From: Pseudoalteromonas rubra
GTDB taxonomy: Bacteria; Pseudomonadota; Gammaproteobacteria; Enterobacterales; Alteromonadaceae
NCBI RefSeq assembly: GCF_005886805.2
Contig: NZ_CP045429.1
Span: 62,001-126,000, forward strand
Direction: 5' to 3'
DNA length: 64,000 nucleotides
Below the pieces are notes generated by a model. That model had not been told where the DNA came from and searched no databases. It worked only from the letters and a program-made list of their open reading frames with translations. How positions within the stretch are numbered: position 1 is the stretch's first letter; the number at the start of each line of letters is the position of its first letter. The translations under genes and the position numbers were made by a program. Positions 18,060 through 26,971 of the stretch are shown here, piece by piece.

Positions 18060-19619
18060 ATGAGTTATTTAAAGCCACTAAAGCGGCGCAGGCTGGTGAA
18101 GCTAGTTTTAGTAACGCAGCACTCGAATAAAAAAATTGCTGGTATAGTCGGTGTTTCAGAAAATACCGTTAAGAGCTACCGGCTGAAATGTGAGCAAAAG
18201 TCCGTCAAGGTAGAAATGGTGGATGATGCCAATGACAGCGAACTTGCAAACATATTTGGTGTAGGTCGAAAGGTTTCCTGTTCAAGTCTTAAGTGTCCAC
18301 CTTTAGACTGGGTTCATGATTTGATGCAAGAAAGGCATCAAACACTGATGCAAATTTGGCACTCTACTCGCCTTCAGGATCCTGAAAACTTTATCAGTTA
18401 TTCTCAGTTTACACATCGGTACCGAGCTTATGTGAAAAAGCTGGATATCAGTATGCGACAAACATATTCACCCGGGGAAGTTGCCTTTGTTGATTTCGCA
18501 GGAAAACGAATTCAGATAAAAGATCCTGAGTCGGGCAAGTTAACTTGGGTAGAGATTTTTGTCTTAGTCTTGGGCTACTCGCAGTATATCTTTGCGTGTG
18601 CAGTCAATTCACAGAAAACAGAAAACTTTTGCCTTGCACAGCAAAAAGGATTTGAGTTTTTAGGTTGTGTACCGAGAGCAATTGTCCCTGACAACTTAAA
18701 GGCTGCCGTTATTAAAGCGGGTAAAGAGCCGCATCTAAACGCAGCATACGAAGAGTTTGCAGATCATCACGGAACGACGATTGAGCCTGCCAGAGTTAGA
18801 AAGCCGAAGGATAAATCACTAGGAGAGCTTGGCGTGTTGCTTGTAACCCGGTGGATTACAGTCGTTTTACGAAGAAGAACCTTCTTTAGCATTGAGGAGC
18901 TAAACAAGGAAATTGCTCGGTTACTTGTTGTGTTAAACAATCGACCGTTTAAACGATTTCCGGGTAGCAGGTATCAACGGTTTCACGAGGTAGAGAGAGC
19001 AGCGATGCAGCCGCTAAATAGCACGGCGTTTGAGTATGGGGCATGGAGTTATAACCGTACAGTCGGAAAAGATTATCATGTCGATATTGAAGGGCATTTC
19101 TACTCAATACCTTATCAGTTCAGACATGAAAAAGTGGATGTGAAAGTTTGTGCCGACAAGGTTGAGATCTATCAAAACCATGAGCACCTGACCACTCATA
19201 AACGCAGCTTTGTAGTAAATGGAACGACAACAAACAATGACCACAGACCATTTAACCATAAAAAGTATGCCCAGATGCACAAATCATTCTTTCTCGCTTG
19301 GGCATCCGGAATTGGTGAAGGGGCTATTAAAGTCGTCTCTGAACAATTCAAAAATAAGAGTGACCATTCGTCAAAGGCCTGTCAGGCCTGTGAAAAATTG
19401 AAAGTACTTGAGAACGATTTTGGGGTGACACGTTTTGAAAAAGCGTGTCAATGTGCATTAAGAATACACTCGCCAACTTACACAAGCATCAAGTCAATCC
19501 TACAGTGCCGCATCGATGAGCACGAAATGGTGGAGGAAGGGGGCGCGGGCAACCTGCCGGAGCATTCTAACATCAGAGGCCCAGAGTATTACAAAGGCCT
19601 AAGGGGGTCTCATGTATAA
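18060..19619 (+). CDS. istA: IS21-family transposase IstA
   Basis: 519 residues from ATG 18060, preceded by GAGGAAAG; a longer frame from 17943 runs through the element end and is unlikely. An N-terminal helix-turn-helix (about 20-45) is followed by an rve-type integrase core with D145 (FVDFAG), D211 (VPDNLK) and E256 (GELGVLL), and a C-terminal beta segment (SYNRTVGKDYHVDIEGHFYS). Acts with IstB to cut and join element ends. It overlaps istB by 8 bp. All catalytic residues are present, so it appears intact. Confidence 0.9.
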   Translation: MSYLKPLKRRRLVKLVLVTQHSNKKIAGIVGVSENTVKSYRLKCEQKSVKVEMVDDANDSELANIFGVGRKVSCSSLKCPPLDWVHDLMQERHQTLMQIWHSTRLQDPENFISYSQFTHRYRAYVKKLDISMRQTYSPGEVAFVDFAGKRIQIKDPESGKLTWVEIFVLVLGYSQYIFACAVNSQKTENFCLAQQKGFEFLGCVPRAIVPDNLKAAVIKAGKEPHLNAAYEEFADHHGTTIEPARVRKPKDKSLGELGVLLVTRWITVVLRRRTFFSIEELNKEIARLLVVLNNRPFKRFPGSRYQRFHEVERAAMQPLNSTAFEYGAWSYNRTVGKDYHVDIEGHFYSIPYQFRHEKVDVKVCADKVEIYQNHEHLTTHKRSFVVNGTTTNNDHRPFNHKKYAQMHKSFFLAWASGIGEGAIKVVSEQFKNKSDHSSKACQACEKLKVLENDFGVTRFEKACQCALRIHSPTYTSIKSILQCRIDEHEMVEEGGAGNLPEHSNIRGPEYYKGLRGSHV

Positions 19620-20364
19620 ACAGCAGGTATTCGACAAGCTGGAAGGTCTGGGCTTAAGCGCTGCGGCAAAAAGGTTAGACTCAATCCTTTCTTCTCCGGA
19701 TAGTGCTTCTCGACCTGTACTGGATATTGTTGCTGATTTGGCTGACGCTCAAGATGCTGAAAATATGAGGAAAAAGCTAGAGCGTATGTTGAAAAACGCG
19801 AAGTTGAAACAATCCAGTGCATGTATAGAAGACATAGACTATAGCCCTCAAAGAGGTATTGATAAAAAGCTCATCGAATCTCTGTGTGAATGCTCATGGA
19901 TTGAAAAAGCTCTGATTATTATATTGTCCGGTAGTGCAGGTGCAGGGAAAAGCTGGTTGGCATGTGCATTAGCGAATAAAGCGATCAGAGAAGGCTTTAG
20001 TGCTTTATATAAACGATGTAGCTTTTTATACGAAGAATGGGAAATTGCCGCAAGAGACGGCTCAATATCTAAGGTCCGTAGGCAGCTCAAGCGACCGCGA
20101 GTAATAATCCTGGACGATTGGGGGATGACTCCTTTGAATGCCCGAAATAGGCAGGACTTGCTTGATATGCTTGAAGACAGAGCAGGCTGCGGCGCAATGA
20201 TCATCACTTCCCAACTACCGGTTGAAAAATGGCATGAGTATATTGGTGAACCAACTGCTGCGGATGCCATCATGGACCGTATTGTACACCGGGCCCATAT
20301 CATTCAGTTGCATGGCGAATCAATGCGCAAGCTCCACTCTCCTATCGCGGAGGAGAACTCATGA
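19612..20364 (+). CDS. istB: IS21-family helper ATPase IstB
   Basis: 250 residues, AAA+ ATPase of the DnaC/IstB group. The Walker A motif is GSAGAGKS (107-114) and Walker B is VIILDDWG (D168-D169), followed by the sensor segment ITSQLPVEKWHEYIGEPTAADAI. In IS21 it assembles on target DNA and licenses IstA. The stop overlaps the next ATG (ATGA), which implies translational coupling with the two downstream genes. Confidence 0.92.
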   Translation: MYKQQVFDKLEGLGLSAAAKRLDSILSSPDSASRPVLDIVADLADAQDAENMRKKLERMLKNAKLKQSSACIEDIDYSPQRGIDKKLIESLCECSWIEKALIIILSGSAGAGKSWLACALANKAIREGFSALYKRCSFLYEEWEIAARDGSISKVRRQLKRPRVIILDDWGMTPLNARNRQDLLDMLEDRAGCGAMIITSQLPVEKWHEYIGEPTAADAIMDRIVHRAHIIQLHGESMRKLHSPIAEENS

Positions 20365-20879
20365 ATAACATGACTCAGCCTGAACATATTCGGCAATTTG
20401 ATCTGCAAATTCGTACGCAAACGCTGCCTTTACTCTGTGAGCATTACAGACAATCTTTTCAGGCGTCTGCACGGGCAAAACACTATGTACGGGAGCAACT
20501 TGGTGAGGCGTGTAGCCTGCCCGGGCAAACTATGCTGGGGTTTGCGGATCGCACTATGGGTAATCGCCTTCCAACGCCCCGCAGTGTAGAAGGGCAGCTG
20601 GTGCGTGGTGTTTTAAAACGGTTGGGCATCATCAGACCCAGTGGCCATGAAGTGTTGAGCGGGTGCGTCATCGTCTTTCTACAACAGGCCGAACAGTTAC
20701 ATGCGATATACGGTGAACGCATTGGCAGAAGGCGCAAAGGTGCGTTTCAGAGGTTGTGGATACCCCTGTCGCATGAAAACCTGAGCCAACCACTACCTGA
20801 GGGATTTAAGCCTGTATATGAGCTGGCGATGTGCCTGAGCCAATTCCAGCGGGAGGTGCAAGATGAACCCTCGAATTAA
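20361..20879 (+). CDS. Unknown 172-residue protein coupled to istB and a tyrosine recombinase
   Basis: It shares an ATGA with istB and overlaps the recombinase by 17 bp, so it belongs to the same transcription unit. It is basic, without signal peptide, with a central GFADRTMGNRLPTPRS...VLKRLGIIRPSGHEV region that looks like a nucleic-acid-binding domain in mobile-element accessory proteins. I recall this pattern only vaguely and do not assign a family. It is more GC-rich than istA/istB, suggesting that it and the recombinase have a different origin. Confidence 0.6.
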   Translation: MNNMTQPEHIRQFDLQIRTQTLPLLCEHYRQSFQASARAKHYVREQLGEACSLPGQTMLGFADRTMGNRLPTPRSVEGQLVRGVLKRLGIIRPSGHEVLSGCVIVFLQQAEQLHAIYGERIGRRRKGAFQRLWIPLSHENLSQPLPEGFKPVYELAMCLSQFQREVQDEPSN

Positions 20880-21858
20880 CAGCGCCACACGACAGCTGCT
20901 TGATCGTAACGATCAGTACAGGATGGCCGATGGGTTGTCGCTGATGACCATTGACAAGCAGCGCAATAATCATGAGCTGTTCTTTGCCTGGCTGCACGCT
21001 CAGGGCATTGAAAGTGCGGAGCAGGTAACGAAAGCTTGTTTCGAGCAATACAAGGTCTACTTGTGTCGTCATATTAGCCCGAAAACACATGCACAGCTGA
21101 ATGCCACAACGCGACGAAAACGTGCAGCAGACATTCGCACATTGTTCAAAGAGCTGGCCTATACGGGGCTCATTACTGAAGATCCTCTGGTGAGCGCCAG
21201 AATATCTAAGGCACCACGGCCCGTCGTGACCGCCTTTCTGAGCGAAGAAGAAATTGAATGGTTAATGTATCAGACCCGGGCATACGGCCTCACCGGCTTG
21301 CGCGATAGAGCCATTTTGGAGTGTTACTACGGCACTGCTGCACGACGTATGGAAGCCGGAAAGTTGCAGTTACAGGACGTACGGACTGACTCAGACAAAT
21401 GCGCCATACTGGTCAGGAAAGGCAAAGGTGGTAAAGGTCGCTACACCCCTTTGTATCCCAGAACGGTATCCTGGCTGAACGCTTATCTGAACTTTGCCAG
21501 ACCAAAGCTGGCGAAGCTGAATTCGGGGACTCACTTCTTTTTGGATAACCAGGGAAAACCGTTTAATGCGTCACAGCTAAGCAGGCTGGTAAAAAAGTAT
21601 CTGTTGATGGCGGGTCTTGACGTTGGGGCTGCCTGTAATGTACTCCGGCATTCGGCCGCCACTCACTTGCTACAGCACGGGGCGGATGTGCGGTGTATTC
21701 AGGAGTACCTCGGACATGCCGACATTTCAACAACTCAGGTCTATCTGACCGTTACTCAGGTGCAATTAAGGGAAACGCTTAGCCGATGTCACCCGGCGGC
21801 CAGGTCGCAGGCAGTGGCAGACAGCAAGCTACATGACTATATCAGGGAAGATGTGTAG
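20863..21858 (+). CDS. Tyrosine recombinase (XerC/D-like site-specific integrase)
   Basis: 331 residues with an N-terminal SAM-like DNA-binding domain (about 25-110) and a catalytic domain. Residues seen: R161 (ARRMEAG), K in RKGKGGKGR (about 189-195), R262 and H263 in NVLRHSAATHLL, H285 (LGHADIST) and nucleophile Y294 (QVYLTV). The first position of the HxxR box is N259 instead of His, a real departure from the canonical set, though some active recombinases vary here. Overlaps the upstream gene and ends the four-gene unit. Confidence 0.88.
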   Translation: MNPRINSATRQLLDRNDQYRMADGLSLMTIDKQRNNHELFFAWLHAQGIESAEQVTKACFEQYKVYLCRHISPKTHAQLNATTRRKRAADIRTLFKELAYTGLITEDPLVSARISKAPRPVVTAFLSEEEIEWLMYQTRAYGLTGLRDRAILECYYGTAARRMEAGKLQLQDVRTDSDKCAILVRKGKGGKGRYTPLYPRTVSWLNAYLNFARPKLAKLNSGTHFFLDNQGKPFNASQLSRLVKKYLLMAGLDVGAACNVLRHSAATHLLQHGADVRCIQEYLGHADISTTQVYLTVTQVQLRETLSRCHPAARSQAVADSKLHDYIREDV

Positions 21859-21898
21859 TTGAGACCGTGAGGTTTATGGACATTAACAGGAATTTATA

Positions 21899-21983
21899 TC
21901 TCAATTTGTGATATTTTTGAGACATACCTCTTATCCTTATAATATACTTATCTCAAAATTCAGGTGTTTTGAGATAAGTATAT
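21899..21983 (+). promoter_or_regulatory. Promoter with 17-bp palindromic operator overlapping the fic start
   Basis: Two perfect 17-base arms (21942-21958 and 21967-21983) flank an 8-base loop; the right arm includes the first two bases of the fic ATG. A second, looser TCTCAA...TTGAGA pair is at 21899-21922. TATAAT at 21938-21943 with TTTTGA at 21915 makes a credible promoter. A regulator bound to the palindrome would block both the -10 and the start codon. The C-terminal winged helix of the Fic protein itself is the obvious candidate (inference). Confidence 0.7.
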
Positions 21984-23337
21984 GATTAAGCATCCACCGC
22001 ATTTGACTCACACTGATCCACTGACCTGGATCACTGAGCATGCCCCTAAAGAGCTCTCCCGTTATTTTGATCACGCCTCCGTGGTTGATGACAAGGGGCG
22101 CTATCTGCACTATGACGAATTACGGTTTCGTCTGCCAAAAGGGCTGGAACTGGACATTGCCTGGAGCCTTATCAAGAAAGCCAGAAGTAAACAGCTGAGC
22201 CCCGTACTGCCACTGGATGAACCCGAGCGGCAGGCCCGCTTCTATCTGACACCGACCATGCAAAAGGCAATCTCAGAAGCTGACAGGCATGCAACCAGTG
22301 CCTCACTCGAGTATATGTGCAGTAAAGTAGGCGAAGAAAAACACTTTGAATATCTGCTTAATGACCTAATCGAGGACGAAGCCATTAGTAGCAGCCAACT
22401 GGAAGGGGCTGCGACCACAACAAAAGTGGCAAAAGATCTGCTCAAGCGAGCAAGAAAGCCAAGGACGCCAGACGAGAAAATGATCATTGGCAATTTTAAA
22501 ATGATGCAATTTGCCTGGCAAAACCGCCACAAACGGTTGTCCATTGACCTTATTCAGTCCATGCACCAAATCGGTGTGGAGTCGATAGATGATGAAAAAT
22601 ACCACCCCGGCGCGTTCAGGCAGACAGATGATGTTGAAGTGGCTGATGCTGAGGGCAACACGGTACACACCCCGCCGCCAGCCAACCGAATTCACGAGCG
22701 GCTGGAGCAGTTTATTGCCTGGGTAAATCAGGACCATCAGGATGTCGAAAGCAGTCACTATTTACATCCACTTATTAAAGCAATCGTTATGCACTTTGTG
22801 ATTGGCTTTGAGCACCCATTCAGGGATGGAAATGGCCGAGTAGCGCGCTCGTTATTTTACTGGTACATGTTCAAAAATGACTATGCGGCATTCAGGTATA
22901 TAGCCATCAGCGTGCTACTTAAAGCAGCCCCTATCCAATATGGAAAAAGCTACTTATACACTGAAACGGATGACCTGGATCTAACCTACTTCATTGACTA
23001 TCAGTGCAAAATTGTAGGTCGTGCGATTGGCGAATTTAAGCATGCCTATGAGAATAACCTGAGAGAGTCTGAAGCGTTCACCCGCTGGCTATGGGACTCG
23101 GGCCTGTTCAGTAAGCTCAGTGACAAACAAAAAACGCTGTTTATGGTGGCAAAAAGCGGTAAGACCAAGCAGTTTACAGCGGTTAATGTGAAAGAAAACC
23201 TGGGCTGCTCATACAATACCGCACGAGATGCCTTAAACGGCCTGGTTGAGCTGAACTTGTTTGAAAAAGAAAAAGCAGGCAAGGAGTGGGTATTCACAAT
23301 GCGCAGCAAAACAGCAATTATTGAGAGCTGGGGGTAA
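21982..23337 (+). CDS. Fic family protein (AMP-transferase-type) with C-terminal winged helix
   Basis: 451 residues. Order: N-terminal Fic_N-like region, inhibitory helix motif SSQLEG with E141 at 137-142, and the Fic core motif HPFRDGNGR (278-286) with catalytic H278. A C-terminal DNA-binding-like domain lies at about 375-445 (FTAVNVKENLGCSYNTARDALNGL). Fic enzymes transfer AMP or a related group to a target hydroxyl; the S-x-x-x-E-G helix N-terminal to the core is the class II autoinhibitory arrangement. The ATG lies inside a palindrome, so autoregulation is likely. No antitoxin gene is adjacent. Confidence 0.9.
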   Translation: MIKHPPHLTHTDPLTWITEHAPKELSRYFDHASVVDDKGRYLHYDELRFRLPKGLELDIAWSLIKKARSKQLSPVLPLDEPERQARFYLTPTMQKAISEADRHATSASLEYMCSKVGEEKHFEYLLNDLIEDEAISSSQLEGAATTTKVAKDLLKRARKPRTPDEKMIIGNFKMMQFAWQNRHKRLSIDLIQSMHQIGVESIDDEKYHPGAFRQTDDVEVADAEGNTVHTPPPANRIHERLEQFIAWVNQDHQDVESSHYLHPLIKAIVMHFVIGFEHPFRDGNGRVARSLFYWYMFKNDYAAFRYIAISVLLKAAPIQYGKSYLYTETDDLDLTYFIDYQCKIVGRAIGEFKHAYENNLRESEAFTRWLWDSGLFSKLSDKQKTLFMVAKSGKTKQFTAVNVKENLGCSYNTARDALNGLVELNLFEKEKAGKEWVFTMRSKTAIIESWG

Positions 23338-23375
23338 TTGGGGCCGAGTTAAAAATTAATTGTCAAGGAACAGAA

Positions 23376-24608
23376 ATGAAAATTAAAAATAGTGCAAATA
23401 CCGATCGAATTGGTGTGCAAATTACAGGCGGTCTTTTTGAAATAGCTGGTTATATTTTTAGAGAACAGAGCGTAAGTGATTATGGAATTGATGCGCAAAT
23501 TGAAGTGGTTCAAGACGGAGAAGTAACGGGGAAACTGATCGCGCTCCAAATTAAGTCAGGTAAGTCTCAGTTCAAAGAAAAAACAGCTGAAGGATACATA
23601 TTTAGGGGGGATAGAGAGCACCTTGATTACTGGCTAAATCACTCACTACCGGTATTGGTTGTACTATGTGATATCGATAACAAAGTTTGTTATTGGCAGG
23701 CCGTGACAGCTCAAAGCATTACCAGGACAAGGAAAAGCTGGAAAATGTTGGTTCCATTCTATCAGCGTATAAACCCAGGTATGGATGTGGATCTAAAAAG
23801 ACTCGTTGACATATTTCCTGTTCATAAAAGCTTCACTGTTTCGGACATAGATGACGTTAGTCACGGAACGGCAAAAAGATATTCGCTAAGTATTATTTTA
23901 AATAAAGAGCATACTCAAGCCGAGATAATCGACGTGGTTCGAAGTGCTACAAAAGAAGCTCAGAATTTTGATTATCATAGGTCTTCATCACTTGGCGAAC
24001 ATTGGAGGCTGCAATCAGCCCATGTTGTTTGGTTGCATATTTACCCCAGTGCAGAGGATGCCAAAAATAACAATTTTTTATGTAGCACGGAATGGATTTC
24101 TGAAGCTCTGTCTGAAAGCGCTCGCCCTATGAGTCAAGGGGGAGAGTGTATAGGTGATGATATCAAGATAAGTTGGAACAATGCGTATTTGCAGTTCTCA
24201 GTATACAACGCTATCCATACCATGAATAAAGGAGATTTCATTAAGTCAGTTTTAGAGCTCACAGAGAAGACGAAAATTATTATGGCGACTACGATAGAGC
24301 TGCTAGAACAATTTAATAGGAGTGACATATCAACCGCTGAGTGGGTGGATGCAATGGCACTAAAATATGACGGTATGAATGATGTCTACATGGAAGGAAT
24401 AAGTTTAGGGTTGTCGCCATTTGAATGCAAAGACCTAAGTATTAAATTCCAGTGCTTGATCGCAAGCGCGCACAACGTACATATTCTTTTTAATATGATA
24501 GACAAGTACACCATTGAGCAGTTGAAATTCAACGTCAATAGGCAGATTGAGTTGTATTCAAATGACCTTTTGGGTTTTGACTTTGAGCTTGATAAAGTGA
24601 GGCGCTGA
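23376..24608 (+). CDS. DUF4365 domain protein (nuclease-like, probable defence gene)
   Basis: 410 residues, ATG preceded by AAGGAA. The N-terminal ~150 residues match the DUF4365 pattern: RIGVQITGGLFE, YGIDAQIEV (D39) and IALQIKSGKS (Q58-x-K60), a D...QxK arrangement like restriction-endonuclease folds. The C-terminal 250 residues are unrecognised. Such proteins occur singly or with partners in anti-phage islands. Here it lies 38 bp after fic and before a GHKL ATPase, in AT-rich DNA. The nuclease role is inferred from the fold. Confidence 0.75.
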   Translation: MKIKNSANTDRIGVQITGGLFEIAGYIFREQSVSDYGIDAQIEVVQDGEVTGKLIALQIKSGKSQFKEKTAEGYIFRGDREHLDYWLNHSLPVLVVLCDIDNKVCYWQAVTAQSITRTRKSWKMLVPFYQRINPGMDVDLKRLVDIFPVHKSFTVSDIDDVSHGTAKRYSLSIILNKEHTQAEIIDVVRSATKEAQNFDYHRSSSLGEHWRLQSAHVVWLHIYPSAEDAKNNNFLCSTEWISEALSESARPMSQGGECIGDDIKISWNNAYLQFSVYNAIHTMNKGDFIKSVLELTEKTKIIMATTIELLEQFNRSDISTAEWVDAMALKYDGMNDVYMEGISLGLSPFECKDLSIKFQCLIASAHNVHILFNMIDKYTIEQLKFNVNRQIELYSNDLLGFDFELDKVRR

Positions 24609-24648
24609 GAGCTAAGAGCTAAGAGCTAAGAGCTAAGAGCTAAGAGCA
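24609..24648 (+). repeat. Heptanucleotide tandem repeat (GAGCTAA x 5.6)
   Basis: Five exact GAGCTAA units plus GAGC begin at the base after the DUF4365 stop. The unit length of 7 makes the tract prone to slipped-strand change. It lies just outside the coding region, so copy change would not alter this protein. Confidence 0.9.
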
Positions 24649-24949
24649 ATTTGCTGAATATGTCTTAACTTGATCTGTCAGATCGGTTTTTAGGGTTGAA
24701 TCTAATCTGACAGTGAGTAGTAGCTTTGTGCCAGAAGCGGGACTATAGGCGTAACTCGTTTCAGCCCCATTACGAGTTACAGCCTTTCAATTACGAATTT
24801 GAACAGCTGTCCTCTGACTTTATTCCTTAGCACCATTAAAATAGCAATAAAGTTCGGCAAATTTGAGAATATCACTTAATCTTTAACCAATTATGCAATA
24901 ACATGTTTTCTTAATTTAAAATCACTATATTAAATTCAAGGGACTAGTG
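24649..24949. other. Gene-free stretch with two hairpins before the GHKL gene
   Basis: Holds two perfect 9-bp inverted repeats: CTGTCAGAT / ATCTGACAG (24675-24713) and GTAACTCGT / ACGAGTTAC (24751-24780). Neither has a T-tract. The last 100 bp are AT-rich with TATATTAAAT just before the next gene, where its promoter may be. No ORF of note. Confidence 0.55.
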
Positions 24950-26971
24950 ATGAACTTGCACACGAACCTAAGAGGTCGACTTAGAAATACCTCTTTGCCA
25001 AGGAATCATGGCTTGATGCCAGTATTTGAGGCGGTTGTTAACTCTATTCACTCTATTGAAGAAAAAGGTAATACAGGCCAAGGCAAAATTACTCTAACCA
25101 TTATCCGTGAACCACAAGGAGAGATAGATATTGGTGTTGGGTCGTGTGCGCCTATTCTTGGATTTAAGGTCTCAGACAATGGCTGTGGATTCAACAACGT
25201 AAACTTTAACTCCTTTCAGACCTTAGACTCTGACCATAAGATAGATAAAGGGTGTCGTGGTGTTGGCCGCTTATTGTGGCTTAAGGCATTTGACCAAGTA
25301 AGTGTATCAAGCGTCTTTTCTGAACAAGGCAGTTTTAGCTACCGTGAGTTCGCTTTTAATAGTAGTAAAGGTGTACATGACGATAAGGTTACATCATCAG
25401 AGCAGAATCAAACTGGCTCTGTAATAACACTTAATGAGTTTGATAAGGCGTACAGAAAAGCAGTCCCATCAGGTACTAAAACAATTGCCAATGCCCTTCT
25501 AGAGCATTGTCTGTGGTACTTTGTTCGTGAAGGTGGTGTGCCTCAGATCTTTGTTGAAGATGGTTCAGAAATCGTCAGTCTATATGAGTTGTTTGATGAT
25601 CACATGCACTCGCAAGCAGCGCATGATCAGATTGAAATTCTTGGTGAGACGTTTGAGCTAACACACATCAAGTTCAGGGCTTCGGTTAATAAGAAGCACC
25701 AACTGTCTTTATGTGCTGCTAACCGCTTGGTAAAAGAAGAAGGAATTCAAGGCAAACTTCCGGGTCTTTATCAGAAGATCTCTGATGACTCTGGAGAGTT
25801 TGTTTATACCTGTTACGTATCGTCTAGGTTCTTGGACGACAACGTTCGGGCAGAACGAACGTCATTTGAAATAGCGGAAAGTTTTGATGGTCTCTTTGCT
25901 GACCAAGAGCTTTCACTAAAAGTAATTCGTGAAGGTGTTCTTAAGAGAGCACAATCTTATCTTGAAGATGTCCTAGAAAAGAATATCTCAGCGGGTAAGC
26001 GCAGAGTTGACGAGTACATCGTGACCCAAGCTCCTCGTTATCGTCCAATTACCAACTACATCGAAGAAAAAGACCTGATTATTGATCCGGATAAGTCTGA
26101 TAAAGACGTTGAGTTACACCTTCATGAGCAGTGGTATGCCGTAGAGCGTCAGCTGCTATGCGAAGGTCAGCAAATTATGACTCCTAAGCGGAATGAGCAA
26201 GCGGAAGAGTATGAAGAACGTATCCAGAGCTATTTACAAAAAGTAGAAGACTTGAAAAAGTCCGACCTAGCTAATTACGTATCGCATCGTAAAGTGATAA
26301 TCGATTTGCTAGAAAAGTCTATCGAGCGCACTTCTGATGGCAAGTATGCCAAAGAAGAAATCATCCATGAGCTAATTATGCCGATGAGAAAAGACTCGAG
26401 TGAAGTATTCTTAGACTCTTGCAACCTATGGTTAGTTGATGAACGTCTAGCATTTCACAACTATTTAGCATCCGATAAACCACTGTCTACTATGCCTATT
26501 GTAGATACTGACAGCGGTAAAGAACCTGATTTACTGGCTATGAACATCTACGATAATCCAATGCTCGTATCGGATAAAAAGTCGATGCCGCTTGCTTCAA
26601 TTACCGTGGTCGAAATAAAACGTCCTATGCGTAATGATGTTAAGGCTGGAGAAGATAAAGACCCTATTGAGCAAGCTCTTGGCTACCTAGAGCGAGTGAG
26701 AGATGGTGAAACGAAAACACCTCAAGGTCGTCCTATTCCAAATGCTAGTGACATTCCGGGTTATTGCTATGTGATTGCAGACCTCACTCCCTCTTTGCTT
26801 AAGAGATGTAAGATGCTAGACCTTCAAGTGACTCATGACCATCTAGGTTACTTCGGTTACAACAAAGGCTTTAAAACATATATCGAAGTTATTTCGTTTG
26901 ATCGCTTAGTTAACATGGCGAAAGAGCGTAATAAGGCATTCTTTGACAAGCTTGGCTTACCAATGAGTTAG
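24950..26971 (+). CDS. GHKL ATPase fused to a PD-(D/E)XK-like nuclease domain (putative defence protein)
   Basis: 673 residues from ATG 24950 (a GTG one codon earlier is also possible). The GHKL fold at about 1-200 has the N-box EAVVNS (E27, N31), DNGCGF (D76) and the glycine-rich lid KGCRGVGR (100-107), as in Hsp90/MutL/MORC-type ATPases. There is no histidine-kinase dimerisation domain. A coiled-coil-rich middle (about 390-470) precedes a C-terminal domain with EPDLLA (D527) and VVEIKRP (E555-x-K557), a PD-(D/E)XK arrangement. It is a single gene without a modification partner. The architecture suggests an ATP-gated nuclease; this is inference. Confidence 0.75.
   Translation: MNLHTNLRGRLRNTSLPRNHGLMPVFEAVVNSIHSIEEKGNTGQGKITLTIIREPQGEIDIGVGSCAPILGFKVSDNGCGFNNVNFNSFQTLDSDHKIDKGCRGVGRLLWLKAFDQVSVSSVFSEQGSFSYREFAFNSSKGVHDDKVTSSEQNQTGSVITLNEFDKAYRKAVPSGTKTIANALLEHCLWYFVREGGVPQIFVEDGSEIVSLYELFDDHMHSQAAHDQIEILGETFELTHIKFRASVNKKHQLSLCAANRLVKEEGIQGKLPGLYQKISDDSGEFVYTCYVSSRFLDDNVRAERTSFEIAESFDGLFADQELSLKVIREGVLKRAQSYLEDVLEKNISAGKRRVDEYIVTQAPRYRPITNYIEEKDLIIDPDKSDKDVELHLHEQWYAVERQLLCEGQQIMTPKRNEQAEEYEERIQSYLQKVEDLKKSDLANYVSHRKVIIDLLEKSIERTSDGKYAKEEIIHELIMPMRKDSSEVFLDSCNLWLVDERLAFHNYLASDKPLSTMPIVDTDSGKEPDLLAMNIYDNPMLVSDKKSMPLASITVVEIKRPMRNDVKAGEDKDPIEQALGYLERVRDGETKTPQGRPIPNASDIPGYCYVIADLTPSLLKRCKMLDLQVTHDHLGYFGYNKGFKTYIEVISFDRLVNMAKERNKAFFDKLGLPMS

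Larger units (their letters stand above)
17938..21889 (+). mobile_element. IS21-like element with overlapping tyrosine recombinase genes (proposed limits)
   Basis: Four genes overlap in series: istA, istB, an unknown gene and a tyrosine recombinase. Proposed ends are TGTTGATTGTC at 17938 and GGACATTAACA near 21889, which are imperfect inverted copies; no target duplication is obvious, so limits are tentative. An ordinary IS21 would end after istB at about 20.4 kb. I see no plausible IS21 right end there, because istB shares an ATGA with the next gene. Confidence 0.5.
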
